NCBI GenBank assembly: GCA_051453625.1
Contig: JBOZIK010000001.1
Coordinates: 253,575,107 to 253,639,106, forward strand
DNA length: 64,000 bases
Direction of reading: 5' to 3'
Source of the DNA: Welwitschia mirabilis
Taxonomy: Eukaryota > Gnetophyta > Gnetopsida > Welwitschiales
This document shows, piece after piece, positions 21,730-33,470 of this stretch; the stretch's first letter is position 1, and the number at the start of each line of letters is the position of its first letter. A program made the translations under genes and the position numbers. Below the pieces are notes generated by a model that made no database searches, was not told the DNA's origin, and was given only the letters and a program-made list of their open reading frames with translations.

Positions 21730-23023
21730 TATTATAGTGCATAATTTTGTAATCCTTTACATCTTGCTTAATCCTGTCAATAAAAAATAGATATATTACA
21801 AATAAAACACACTATTATAGATGGAAGTGACTTAAATGTCATTAATCCATTTTAGGCATGCCAGAGAAGAAAGAGAATTGATTTTTATAAAAAATATTAT
21901 ATCCTATTAAACCTAATACAATGATGAGAAAATAAACATATAATGTAATGCAAATGCAACCTAATCTAGATGAACACCTATCCAATTATAAAATTGAATT
22001 ATTAGAAAGATTGAAACTACATAACCTAAATCAGTCAGGAAAACTGTTACTAACTTAGACTAAATTAAGCTATTAAGTAAGTCAAATAGAATATAATGCA
22101 AAAAAAAAAAAAAAAAAAAAAGAGCACCTAAACTAATATCGTCAACCTTAACAAATGTTATCCTTAAGACCTATACCATAAGTGAAATTATAATCAAATC
22201 AAGAATAATATAAACCATAAATAACATGTAAAGTATTGAAGAAATAAAAGAGAAATAGAGTTTACATTAGTCAAACTAGCATCCAGGTTATAAAGCAGTC
22301 ATACCTCAATGAAGGATGCATAAACCAACACCAAGGATATGTCGTTTTATAATTAATCAAGATGGATCTCATGCCCTTCGATCTTCTGTTATAAGAATTT
22401 TTTATGCATTAAAGATGATAAAAGAATCAAATGAGAGGTTTATTTAAAATAAGAAAAATATAACCATTACTCAAGGTATAATGATGCATTAGAAAATGCA
22501 CTTAATCTTGAAAAAGAAATGGATGAAGGTCCACAAGCCATTTTAGTATCACCTTGACTACTGTGGGGATGACATTGGGGATGATACCTTATTATAATAG
22601 ATGAATCATCAACTTTTGGCTTCATATTCAGCCTCATAATTGGCTCTAGACATGTTGTCATCCTGCATCTAGTGTGGATGACACTAGGGATAAAACCTCC
22701 CCTAGCTTCAGTCCATGTCAGCATCCCAAATAGCTGCTAAAGTGCTATTGTCCTACCTATCATGATAATAATAGTGGGAATGATAGTCTTTCTTACTTTT
22801 CTATCTTAAAAGAAATCATCCTTTTGTATCATTGATCTTCCTCCAAATTAGGGAGTATTAGAATATTCCTAAAATGCCTCTAAATATGTCAAGAATTGTG
22901 CATTTCTATGATCATCCCATTTACTCTTCATAATAATTGGAATTACATCTAAAATTTTATATAAATATCCTACAAAATAATTCATAATACCCCATCAAAT
23001 ATTCATAATTTAGTAGCATATCA
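21730..23023 (-). repeat. 5' LTR of element 2
   Basis: It aligns with the 3' LTR along its whole length and is 1,294 bp long against 1,295 for the other. Three GTCATCC/GGGATGA motifs lie near 22545-22600, 22655-22695 and 22745-22790. A 22-base poly(A) run lies near 22,101. An 85-codon ORF at 22467-22724 lies inside and is not credible as a gene. Confidence 0.88.
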
Positions 23024-23520
23024 TTGGACTATCATATTTTTGGATACTCTTGTTATAGTCCATTTCTTATTATTAAATCTAAGTTTCCCTTGTTAGGGTT
23101 TCCATATTATAAGATAACATTTTTATGGATGTGCTTATGTGAGTGCTTATAAGCACGCTTTGGTTTTAATTTGTTAAATATCATAGAGGGGAAGAGAGTG
23201 CTACCTTGCAAGAAGCATTTTACATTGTGTTATTACTTGTGAGTATATTTTAGTATTATGTTATTAAATATCAATAAGAAGAAGAGATTGATATTTTTAG
23301 AGGAGCATCTCATCTTGTATGTAAGATTTATGGTGCTTCAAAACCACTATTTTTATAGGTTAACATTTTTAAGAGGTGTGAGAGAAATCTACCCTCTATC
23401 TGTGGACATGCCTAGGTTAGGCAACCACATTATTTTGATAAGGTATTTATTATATAGTTTTAAATTATTTTTTGATTAAATTTACTTTTGGAAAATGGAA
23501 TTCAACACTTCTCTCTAAGT
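23024..23520 (+). repeat. Ty1/copia LTR, segment 3 of 3
   Basis: It starts with the right TTGGA duplication (23024-23028) and continues the LTR broken at 12364. TTATAGTCCATT here matches GTATAGTCCATT of the minus-strand copy near 52,240-52,250. Further on, GTGGACATGCCTAGGTTAGG and CAACCAC near 23400-23430 resemble the GTGGAxGTAGGxx...GAACCAC block of plant copia U5 regions. The end near 23,520 (ATTCAACACTTCTCTCTAAG) is an estimate. The ORF at 23258-23479 is inside the LTR. Confidence 0.65.
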
Positions 23521-23598
23521 TCAATGATTCTTAGAATGATTGAAAATAAAATCCATTAAAGATAACCTCTTATTATGATAAATCTTAATTTGATTTGA

Positions 23599-24006
23599 TC
23601 AAGTTATTATGTTATTATTGAACTTCTTCTTCACCTCTTTAGATGATTTATTTTGAATAGTTCCTTCATATGTAACCTCCAAATAATATAAAATTTGTTT
23701 AATAGTAGTAATGTTGCTTACCTTTTCACAGTCATCTGGGTTTAGTTCATAACATAGTACATTTATAGATTTCTTCTTGAACATTGCAGTATTTTTATCT
23801 TCATTGACCCATTGACTTCTTTCTTTGATCATTAACATGTTTATATTATTTAATTCCTTTGTCATCATTAGTGAAGTAAATCCTTCCTTCACTATAGTTC
23901 AACAATTAAATCTCATGGCTTTAATAAAAAGTTGTATTCTAATCTTCCATAGCTCATAGCTATCTCCACTAAATTGTGTAGAATGGTTGATTAATTAGCC
24001 TTCCAT
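23599..24006 (-). pseudogene. Ty1/copia gag fragment
   Basis: The start ATG is probably at 24006 (ME, then LINQPF after a stop). An open frame of 97 codons follows from 23892: FTSLMMTKELN, SQWVNEDKNTAMFKKKSIN, LCYELNPDDCEKVSNIT, then ILYYLEVTYEGTIQNKSSK. This is the UBN2 copia gag pattern, with W (ID), N-A-x-A-x-N-x-L, and IWDxLEVxHEGTxxVKxSK; the Trp before the LEVT block is lost. Gag makes the particle shell. The zinc knuckle and pol are missing; the frame stops about 80 bp before the plus-strand copia LTR end, which may have cut it. Confidence 0.85.
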
Positions 24007-24299
24007 ATTTGAATACCTTTTAAACAATTAGATAACAATGGAAAAACCTATACCAAATCTTTAAATCAATTGTTAAGACTAATTATTCTTGAGGAAAGAG
24101 GTAAATAGGATAACTAAGGCAATTTTTTCAATTTGAACATTTAACACTAAGTTTGAACAATGTAATCTATCATCCACTTAAAAATAGCTAGTACTAATTT
24201 AACTATGATAATAATCCATATAATTAATAATGAATGTAATAATTTTGCAAATAACATTAACTAAATAATAAAGAGAAATAAACATAAGGTAATGAAAAT

Positions 24300-25060
24300 A
24301 AACCTATTTTTTTTAATTTCAAATGTAGCCTTCAACAACCCTTTAATGGAACTTTATGGTATTACTTCACCTTATAATTGGAATTTTAGGGCAATCCTTA
24401 GCCTCTAAGCCAAATAGAATTTATGGTAGTTCTACATATTACAACAAGAATCTATAGTAGTCCCTAACCTTTAAGTAAGTTTAAACAACTTTAATTACAA
24501 TGATAGACAATATAGAATTGAAAGAGAATGATAGAAAGAAGATAGAAGATGTGATTTATTATATAATTAGGATCAACAGTGAGATATTTTATCCTTGTAT
24601 ATGTATGTGTATATATATTTGTAAGTACAATCATGTTTAAATTAAATAAAGGATGAATTCTAGCTATTATAAAACATGATTCCAAGTTATGTGATTATTG
24701 AAACCTCTAAAATGTTTACTTAGCCTTTTAATCTGTTTGTCCAATAGTTAAGTGTGATTTCCAATAGCTATTTTTATCAATGATTATATTGGTAGTTGAA
24801 TCCTTTGAAGTGTCATTCAATATTTCTTATTATGTTCCTTATTTCTATGCTTAGTAGTTGACCCCTTGTAATAGTCTATTAACTTCATCATGAAGGTGAA
24901 GCATTGCAAAAGTCTTTAAATGATTGAACCCCTAATAATAGGTGGTTAAACATCTTATTGAAAATTCCATTTTCAGCTATAGTAAATGGTCAAACCCTTG
25001 ATGTTGGGAAGTTAATCCCTCCTAGAAACAAATGATCAACTATTCAAGTGATGTTTTCTT
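24300..25060 (-). repeat. likely 5' LTR of the minus-strand copia element
   Basis: It lies just upstream of the gag start and shares blocks with a plus-strand copy at 34560-35400. Examples on the minus strand are AAGGGGTCAACTACT, against AAGGGGTCAACCAAA, and CTTGGAATCATGTTTTATAA, against CTTGTAATCATGTTCTATAA. Repeated TTGACC/GGTCAA-type words occur in both. The edges are not fixed. A 64-codon ORF at 24491-24685 lies within. Confidence 0.5.
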
Positions 25061-26200
25061 ATTTCTCCTTCTTCTTTGTATTTCCAAGCATTAAAAATTC
25101 TTTAAGGCCTGCACAAATAATATAAACATTAGATTTAATTTATTTAAAACTTAGTCTATTATCAATTGATAATTAGGAAGTGTAACAAAAGGAACTAACA
25201 TTACTATGATTTCTATCAGTGTTATCCTTCTTTTAGAGAATAAGAAGTTTAAAAATAAAGGAAAAATCTAAATAAAGAACAAGTTAATAAATTAACATGA
25301 TAGCCTAAATCTAAGTTAGTCTATGAAGAATAAGGACTACTTCTTTATGTTCTATGATTTAAAATGATCTATTAGTAGCCATCTATTCATAATAAGAACT
25401 TACTAATAAAATTTAAGATATATAAGTAATGCTTGCTTAGGAGTAGATTAGTTAGAATTCTCATTGGATCTTGATTCATTATATATTAGATTCTAAATCC
25501 ATCCATTAAAACTTAAACATTTTAGATCTATATTTCCTATGAATATGACAAGGAATTATCTTGCTATGAGATTCTAAGCCACTCTTTTTTCTCCTTGAGT
25601 ATGAAAAAATGATTATTTCATGAGGCATCTATCTTGTTAATGCTTAATAATTGCTCTATGTTAAATTGATATTTTATATAATTTCTAATCATCAGTAAAT
25701 GTGCTTTCATTAATGATTGGATTTAACTTATTTTTATCATTGATGTAATTATGATTAGTACTATCTTCTATATCTTATTGTAAGTCATAAAATATCTAAT
25801 AGTGATTTATTATCTATAAATCCAAGTTTTACTAAGTATAATATATTTTAATGGCTTACTTGATAGACTATCTTATGAATAATCTTAATTTATAGAAGGA
25901 GAAACCTATAATGTTTAATTCTTAATCTATTTTATAAGATCATTTTAAAAACCTTTATATTCAAATCTTCATTTGAAAACCCTTGTTTAATTCTTATAAG
26001 CTACAAAATATCACTATAATTCTTAAGAGAGAATGGTAATTAGGATTAACTATGCTATGATATGAATGCTTTATTTTACTTATTTTAAACTACTACATAT
26101 TACTTAACAACTAGGATACATTTTCTAAAGATTGCAAATTATAAAAAACGTTAAGGCATAGTAGAGGTGTAGATGTGGGATCAAGGTATATTCTCTTCTT
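25061..26200. other. AT-rich, nothing recognised
   Basis: No frame with family resemblance on either strand. The right part may be a worn LINE 5' part, judging by position only. Confidence 0.4.
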
Positions 26201-26239
26201 TATTGGTATTTTGCTATTTTTTGAGTTGGATTTTCAAAT

Positions 26240-26890
26240 GATAATAACCCTCTTTATTTGATGACATATTATAAAAATTCATAAGCTATCACTAACCTCT
26301 TAAAAATAATTAAAAGATAGTTTCTTTGGAATGAATAAGGTACTAAAAAATTTCACATGATTGGATGGAAAAACATTTATAAAAACTTTAAAATAAGTAA
26401 TTAGGGACTTAAAATATTATTTGTTTCTAATGCAATAATCATTGAAAAATGCTTTAAAATTTAATTCATGTTAATAAGCCTTAGATAAAAATAATGGACG
26501 CTAAATATTTCTATGAATAAGGTAATTTTAATAATATTTCTAAAATTATTCAATCTTCTCTATCTGAAAGATCTTTAGGAAATCAAATATTGGTACTTTA
26601 TGAATTTTAGAGATTCTTAGATCTATTCATGTTGTGATGAGTATAAGATCATTATTTCATATGAGCAAAACTTCTTTATTTAACCATGAACACTTACTTT
26701 CTCCTAAAGGATAAAATTTTTATATATAAAGTTCCTCATGATAAACTTTCAAAAAATAAAATCTACATAGAAAGGGAATTATTGCATTACATTTATGTAA
26801 ATAATGTGGTGCAATAGAGGAAATAGATCATGTTCTTACCAAGTGTTCACTTATAGCTAATACTTAATAACAAACCAATTAAATTATAAG
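26240..26890 (+). pseudogene. LINE-a: C-terminal part of a LINE ORF2
   Basis: Plus-strand frames read MTYYKNS, LLKIIKR then FLWNE, KKFHMIGWKNIYKNFKISN and GLKILFVSNAIIIEKCFKI, which is the plant L1-type block FLWGG...KKxHxVxWxxxCxPKxxGGLGxxxLxxxNxALLxKxxW. Downstream LHLCK, CGAIEEIDHVLTKCSL (26790-26870) is the zf-RVT zinc-binding domain C-x2-C-G...E-x-x-DH-x-L-x-x-C. These parts lie at the end of LINE ORF2, which encodes the endonuclease-RT protein for target-primed insertion. Stops and shifts are frequent. Confidence 0.78.
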
Positions 26891-27239
26891 AATTAATCAT
26901 CATGAAAGTAAAATCAATGAAAGTTGTAACTATTGGGTAAGGCATGATGATAAGAGATAGAGGCTCTTCCCTTTGTACTTGTGTAAGAAGCTATGAATCA
27001 TAATAAACCAACTGTATTTTCTAGCATAAATATCTTTTAGCATAAAGGTTGTATTATTACATTAGTGCTTGTTGGAATATCATATCTAGACATAGAATAT
27101 AATTTTTATGTTTTCTATGTCCTTTTGGATCTTGTAATTATTGTTATCAACCTACCATGATAATGTATCTTTTAATGCCACTTGTTAAATATTATAGAAT
27201 GGCTAGCAAGATTCAATAGACTAGTTTGATAACTTAGGG
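26891..27239. other. probable 3' tail of LINE-a
   Basis: Non-coding DNA after the zinc-binding domain. No poly(A) tail or target duplication was identified. Confidence 0.35.
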
Positions 27240-27980
27240 TATTAAGGTGCTCTCATTCTAATTAATTTTTAACCTTATGGATTCAGGATTTTTATATTTT
27301 TCTCTAAAAATGGTGGAAAAACCAAAGTTAAGATCTTTCAAGAAGAGAAAATATTTAAGATTAGAGTTTATATAGATTACTATGTAAAGGAAAAGTAAAT
27401 ATTTATGTTAAGATCTCATACTATTCAAATTTAAGAATAAGGAGGTGTTAAATAACATCATTCTTAAAGGTTGATGATTGTTTAAGGTAAGGTATTTGGC
27501 TCTATCCAAATGAACCCAAGTGAAAGATTTTGAAAAGATATCTAGAAATCATATGTTATAGATTATCCTATAGGAGGATTATTTTGAACCTATAAAGATG
27601 ATTATTCAAAAAGCTAATGAAATTTAACCTGTTTACTATTAGTGGAAAGAGACTGATATTGATTAGATTCTATACATTATTTTATATAAACCTCCTAAAG
27701 AAAGTAAAGAGTTCTTAATTTTTCTTATATATGATATTCATAAGTACGATAGGGATTCAAGAACCTTTTTATTTTGTAAAGACTATAATGGATAAGGACA
27801 TTATCTATGCTTTTACCACAAGTTTACAGAGCATGTTTATGAGAGGTGTAAGAGGAAAGGATACTTCAAAGAGTTATTATAGGACTAAAGCATCTATAGT
27901 ATAGATGTGTAGTAAGTTTGGACACTATACATACCACTATAAATTCTAAAAATAAAAGGGAATTTTTAGTAGGCGAGGAA
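27240..27980 (+). pseudogene. LINE-b upstream ORF with several zinc knuckles
   Basis: The frame near 27755-27960 reads CKDYNG, GHYLCFYHKFTEHVYERC, KRKGYFKELL and then CSKFGHYTYHYKF. If the aromatic residues in Cys positions are C-to-Y (TGT to TAT) or C-to-F changes, this is two or three tandem Cys-His knuckles with GHY cores. LINE ORF1 proteins bind RNA through such knuckles. The upstream part (27,300-27,700) is not recognisable. It could instead be an unrelated gag. Confidence 0.5.
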
Positions 27981-28399
27981 TTAGAAAGGGAGGAGGGAAA
28001 AAAGAGTATTATGATGAAGTGGAAACAAAATGAAGAAAGAATAAGCATAAAATAAAGCTTATAACACCCAACAAAAGGAAGCAAAGAAGAATTAAGACAA
28101 GAATGAAGAGAATATAGATAAATAAGAGAGTTAAAGAGAGAGATTGACCCAACTAAATAGAGTAAACAAAGTGATAGAAAATTCTCAAATAGAAAAATTC
28201 TAGATTAAAAAATAGAAAATGGGTCTTAAAAAGATTTGGACACTTTTATAAGCAAAGGAAAAGCTTGAAGAATTAAAAATGAAAGTGATTAGTTAGAACA
28301 TAAGGGAAGTGAGAAGTAATCCCAAGAGTGCTTCTTTAAAAGACATGATTATGAAGTACAAACTACAAGTGATATGTTTGTAGAAAAATAAGGTTAGTA

Positions 28400-29010
28400 A
28401 TAGTTTGTTCTTTACAATTTTTGCTAATAAATCGAGTATAGTAAACAATGATAGTTTATGAAGTAAGGAGTATGACTACCTTTTTTTTACAAAGAATCTA
28501 AGTATTGTAATGATAAAAAATAATAGATGATATTAAATTTTTAAAATAGAAAGAAATATTTTAATAAAACTTTAGGAGCCACAACATGCAATCCTTAATC
28601 AATAGATATGAGAAAAATAAAAAGGAAATTTTTTGGGTGGAATTGAATCATCATTAATGACTTTAAGCAAACTAGATATTCTAGAAGAAGAAAGAAGAGG
28701 ATTTTTCAAACTCAAAGGGGTAGACTACTTTATATATCTATTTTATAAATCTATATAGAAAGTAAACCTAGCTAACTTCGAGCCTTGTAAAGAAAAGTTT
28801 ACATGGTTTAACAAAATAGGATAGCATAATATAATAATATAAATAATAGATAAAGCTATTATTTCAAAGTGTTTAGTGGAAAAATTTTAACCTTAGAAGT
28901 ATAAAATAGATGATTCTTAGATTAGAGATCCATGATATTAAGAAAGGAAATGGTTAGAGGCAATAATTCTTAATTATTCTTTGAGATTAATTGGTTTTTA
29001 TAAGTAAAGG
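28400..29010 (+). pseudogene. LINE-b endonuclease domain remnant
   Basis: The frame reads FLGGIESSLMTLSKLD then ILEEERRGFFKLKGVDYF, which fits GGDFNxIxxxxEKxG...F, and then CKEKFTWFNKIG and IIDKAIISKCLVEKF at 28,780-28,880, which fits the (Y/F)TWxN...I..RIDRxLxS block of apurinic-type LINE endonucleases. The N-terminal WN(I/V)RGL block was not found. The enzyme nicks target DNA to prime reverse transcription. Confidence 0.75.
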
Positions 29011-30720
29011 CAAAGAATATGATTGAAGAAACATGGAAATGGGAAGAATGAGATCTAATAGATGACAAATCAAATTAAAGAAATGGATCAAAGGACATAA
29101 ATAAAATAAGATATAAGATCTCAAAGTAAAAATAAAAAAAGATACAACTTAAAGGAGAGTAGGGAAAAAAAATATATATAAGAGAAGAAGTTATAAAATT
29201 TATTTAAATTACATAAAGATAGAATTCAATAGGATATCTAAAAGAGGTAGAGATTATAAATATTTTGACTAAAGAAGAGTGATAAAAACATAACTTTTTT
29301 CTTTAAGGTAGAAAATTAAAAACAAAGAAGAAATAACAATAAAGTAGTGTAGAGAGGGAAGAAACAATAAAAATCAATGAGGTTTGTAAATCCTTTAGAG
29401 TCATGTTAAAGAATTTATAAGAAGAAAATGAAAATAAAGGCATTAAATGAAACTTACCAATTCTTAGAAAGAGTGAAACCTCATAAATACATTGCACATA
29501 AGAGAAGTGATGCAAGCTCTAGATAGCATAAAAACAATTATCTAGGAATTTATGAATGAATGATTAAGTTATTTTAAGAAATACTTTACTAGGCTTACAT
29601 GATTTATTAAGAATGTTTTAATGAGGTTTTAAAATGTGAAAGAATATAAAGCAAGTGAAATAACATAAACATTATTATGATTTCTAAAAAAAGGATGCTT
29701 TATATGTGAAATACTTTAAATTCATAGGTATCTGTAATATTACTTATAGTTTTTTTTAAAAGTTTTGATCTCTAGATTGTGTACTCTTATTCTTTTTGTA
29801 GTTAAATCAAATTACGTTAATGTATTACCCTTTAAAAGCATTTGAGACTAGGTAATTCTCAACCATAAAGTTTTTCACTTATTTAAAAATTCTAAAATAT
29901 TATGTATTTTATAAAGTTAGACATTTTAAAAACTCATGATTTATTATTCTAGAAAAGTTTTGGAAAAACTTTTTTATATAAAATTTTAATAAGAGAGTTA
30001 TATAACTCATGCTAGAGAAATAGGAATTTACTTAATTTAGCATGGGACTAAATGAAAATTATCATGACTATTAGGTAAGAGAATCTATTATTACCTTATC
30101 TTCTTATCATTATTTTAGATTATATGCATGATTATTAGAGCAAATAAGAATAAATGAAATTAAAGTTATTATGTAATCACTTCGTAGATGGCAGTTTTCA
30201 TTATGTCAAATAAGGGTTAAGAGACATAGCTACAATTGAAATAGGCCTTAAAGAATTATCTAAATACATAAGTCTAGAATTAGTTAGGAAAAAGTCAAAT
30301 ACGTATTTTTTAAACACTTATTTGAGTATTCAAAAAAAACTATTTTGAGAATGCTAAATATAGTTAAAAAAGAAAGCAGAGACTTATACTTAGACATTTA
30401 TTTCTTTATCTAGAAAAGAATAAATACATGGAGAAACTAACTTAGAAGATTAAAAATAGATATCATATTTAAATAGTAATATTATTTTCAAGTAAAGCCA
30501 AAATTGTCCTAGTCAATTCTAATCTTAATTCTATTTCTAGGTATACTACTTTATTTGGTATTCTTAAAAAACAAATGAAAGCAAAATGAATTAAATCAAG
30601 TGATTAGGGATTTTATTTGGTTAGGAAAAAAAGGGGTAGATACATTCATGTATCAAAATAAAGTAGTATTATTAAGATTATGGAGTATAATAATTGGTGA
30701 ATCTATAAGAAAACATGCAT
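29011..30720 (+). pseudogene. LINE-b linker and reverse transcriptase remnant
   Basis: LKKSDKNITFFFKVENQKQR at 29270-29325 matches the LKxGDxNTxFFHxxAxxRRRxN block that precedes LINE RT. The palm is hard to follow. The C-terminal RT blocks return as KRINTWRN, then LRRLK near 30,415-30,465 (EKRIxxWxxxxLSxxG), and IRDFIWLGKKG, DTFMYQNKVVLL at 30,600-30,680. The catalytic (Y/F)xDD was not located. A 70-codon minus-strand ORF (29303-29515) is a shadow. Confidence 0.68.
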
Positions 30721-31289
30721 GATCATCACTACCAAGTCAAACTTTTACAATACAAGAAAAGATGTTTTATATTAATAAAATTCAAATGAAGTATAGTCAA
30801 TGGTCCTTTAAAATGTGGAATTATCCATTCTAGAGATAAATACATAGAAGGAGAGAAAGAGTAGAAGAAATAATAGATTGAAAGACTAACAAAGGAAATA
30901 TTTACCTTTAGTATTTAAAATTCCTAGGATTAATTACTCCCAAAACCCTTAATTTAGTTTTCAAGCAAGAGAATGGCATTTACATCATCATGAAGAGAAG
31001 GTAGAAGTATCTTCCCAAGAGAAATTTAATATAATATAAAGAGATTAAATTAACAATGTAATAAATAAAATAGAGTGGTTAATAAATAAGGAATGTTTAA
31101 ATCAAAAAGATAGTATAGATGTATGGCATGTGGAAAGATGAAAAGTAACAACAAAAATTCTAATGATTAAAAAGTATATCAAGAATGTGTAAATAGAGAG
31201 ATTTTAGAGAGGTAAAATAATGAGAAAGTAGACCATCTTAAGGTGTCTAATTAATAGTGATAAAAATCTAAAAAAGATGGGCCTATATA

Positions 31290-31520
31290 TAATAAGAGTA
31301 CAGGTGAGCATAGTATGTCCCACATGTAGTTAAAGGGATTAAAAAACTCATTATATCTTCCACTTACACCTTTTTATAGTAATACTTTACAGGTATTAAA
31401 ATGATTATGAGTGATGAACTTAGTATTACACTTTAGTACATTTGAATGAAAAGGAATAAAATTGTTTTTAATAGCTTAGATATTCTTATTAAGCAGTCAG
31501 TGACCATCAATAAAAGGAAA
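31290..31520 (+). pseudogene. LINE-b zf-RVT and C-terminal motif
   Basis: VCPTCS, then KTHYIFHLH at 31,313-31,367 fits CPxCGxxxET(x)HxFxxC with the last Cys lost. It is followed at 31,430-31,480 by a YI-MKRNKIVFNSLD block that matches the IWxxRNxxxF motif found at the end of plant LINE ORF2. Confidence 0.68.
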
Positions 31521-31650
31521 TTCAAGATCTTCTTAATAGTAATGGAATATAGTTTAAATAATAAGCCTATAAATATAGAAAATCATAATGACATTATATA
31601 GGGATGAATGTACACCGTAGGCTAGAATCAACACTAAATTAAAGAGAAAC

Positions 31651-33359
31651 TCTTCACTACATACCAAAACATTTTATGTGAAAGGTAGACTCAAATTTTT
31701 AATGATAAAGTATAGCCTTATGAACATGTTAATATATTAGCATTTAGGAATTAGAATGGAGGGAAAAATCATCATATCTCTCTTCATTTGATATAATGAT
31801 GCTAATATTTTTTCAAGGCAAAATTCCCTATTCCCATAAGGGCTACATTAGAAAGATGAAGTTAGAAGAAGAGTGATTGCATGCTACTAAGTTATAGATA
31901 GGTTTATAATTTAGGATGGAATAATTTCAAACTTAAATATTACAGTTTAGTTTTCTATTATCTTTGAGAAACGTAAGATACATTAAACTCCTAAGGTATT
32001 TGAGAAAATCTCAAATTAAAGAAATCATGAAGACATTTTAGGTTTATTGTACACTGGTATAGTTTTATCAATTTTACGAATTAAGGGAAAATAGATTAAA
32101 AAGGGGAGAAGTCCTTTCATTAATAAAAGGTTGAGTTTAAAAAAGGAGTTAAGGGAGAAGAGGCTTAAGACTAGTAAGAGGAAGAAAGACTAGAGGAGCT
32201 TATGTAGTAGCAACATTACTAGGAAGGAGGGAAGAGGCATGAAGAATCTAGGAGTAATTTTGAGAGTAATGTGAGAGAACATATAGAAATAAGAAATAAT
32301 GGGAGGTGGTTTAAGGATCCTCCAGACCAAGAAATATTTTAATAATAAATGAAAGAAAAAATATTTTATAGAAGCCATGGCTAAAGGAGATCTTAGAGGA
32401 AGTCTTCTAGAAGGGGTACTAATGGATTTAGAGGAAAAAATATCATGATCTTTTTGATTCTTATTTGGATTATTTTAAATATAATTAAAATCCTTATTAT
32501 GTTAATATTTTTTCTACTAGTAATGATAAGCCTAGAGTTAAAATTTTGGTAGGGATTCTAATCCAAATTATCTAAAACCTAATTCTAAAATAAAGAAATA
32601 TTACTAAATGTAAATGACAAGTCTAAAAAAGAAAAAAATCTATGGAAGGAAATAAGAAGAATAGTCATGAGTAGTATGATAGTAAAAGATGAAAGGCTAG
32701 TGTCATTATCAATATTAGCATCATAAAAAATATCAATAGTAATCTTAAAAATAGTAAGAGTGTCAATAACATAAGAAGCAATAAGAGGAGTACAACTTTA
32801 ACACTAAGATGATAATTATTAAGCATAGGCATTAGTATGAAATTTTTAGAATGCACATATTACAACTAGATCTAAAATTAATAACACTTATAAAGAGAAT
32901 TTTAAAGATAACATATCAATAAAAACCTAGACAATGAGGCTTACATGACACAATATTAAAAGGATGTTAATAGTGCCAAATAAGTTCCTCCTAGTAACTT
33001 TGTATGGTAGATTTTTTTTCTAAATATTAACTTCTAAGATAGGTAATTTTATTTTTCTTTTATAATCAAGTTTGCTTTCTTATTAATACTATCTATTAAA
33101 AATAAAAGTATATGATATTAATAGCTAGGTGGATTTTCTCTTTCAGGGCTTTGTGTAGCTTTCATTTAATAAAGTATTATAATTTATAGTTCTCTCTTTT
33201 TCAAATAAAATAAATTCTAAAATTAAAAAATAAAAAACTAATTTAGAAACTTTCTTTACAAATTATCATAATTTTGTGGTTTCATGCAAAAATATTAAAG
33301 AATTCTAAATATTAATAAACTAAAAAAATTTGATTAAGTTATAAATGACTTAGGATTAG
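31651..33359. other. AT-rich, mostly unrecognised
   Basis: A frame near 32,430-32,580 reads HDLFDSYLDYFKYN, NPYYVNIFSTSNDKPRVKI without stops, but no family was recognised. From 32,640 to 32,860 the DNA is AAT/AGT-rich low complexity, and the ORFs there are not credible. Confidence 0.4.
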
Positions 33360-33470
33360 GATTTAGATCCTATCCTAATGATAGAGTAAGTGCTACTATG
33401 ACTTTATGGTTGTGAGTTCAATTTTTAAAAATATCTTTTAAAAAATAAAAATAAAAATAAAAGTTCTCTC
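33360..33470 (+). mobile_element. possible tRNA-derived SINE fragment
   Basis: TGATAGAGTAAGTGC could be a worn A box, and GGTTGTGAGTTCAAT, about 30 bp on, could be a worn B box (GGTTCGAxTCC with C-to-T). An A-rich stretch, AAAATAAAAATAAAAATAAA, follows. These are the parts of a plant SINE head and tail. No target duplication was found. Confidence 0.3.

Larger units (their letters stand above)
12365..23023 (-). mobile_element. Element 2: full-length Athila/Tat-like Ty3/gypsy retrotransposon
   Basis: A 10,659-bp minus-strand element with a perfect TTGGA duplication. Order on its coding strand: 5' LTR (23023-21730), primer binding site (21727-21707), leader with repeated motifs, gag, protease, RT, RNase H, integrase, non-coding 3' region, polypurine tract (13678-13660), 3' LTR (13659-12365). 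All genes carry stops or shifts except a protease segment. The primer binding site and the gag type fit the Athila/Tat lineage. It lacks the extra downstream ORF seen in element 1. It lies in the copia LTR, so it is younger than that LTR. Confidence 0.9.
27240..31650 (+). mobile_element. LINE-b: nearly full-length decayed LINE
   Basis: Plus-strand order: an upstream zinc-knuckle region (27240-27980), endonuclease (28400-29010), linker and RT (29280-30720), zf-RVT and a C-terminal RN motif (31290-31520). This is the layout of plant L1-type LINEs with ORF1 and ORF2. It starts within about 350 bp of the end of LINE-a in the same direction. No target duplication was found. Confidence 0.75.
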
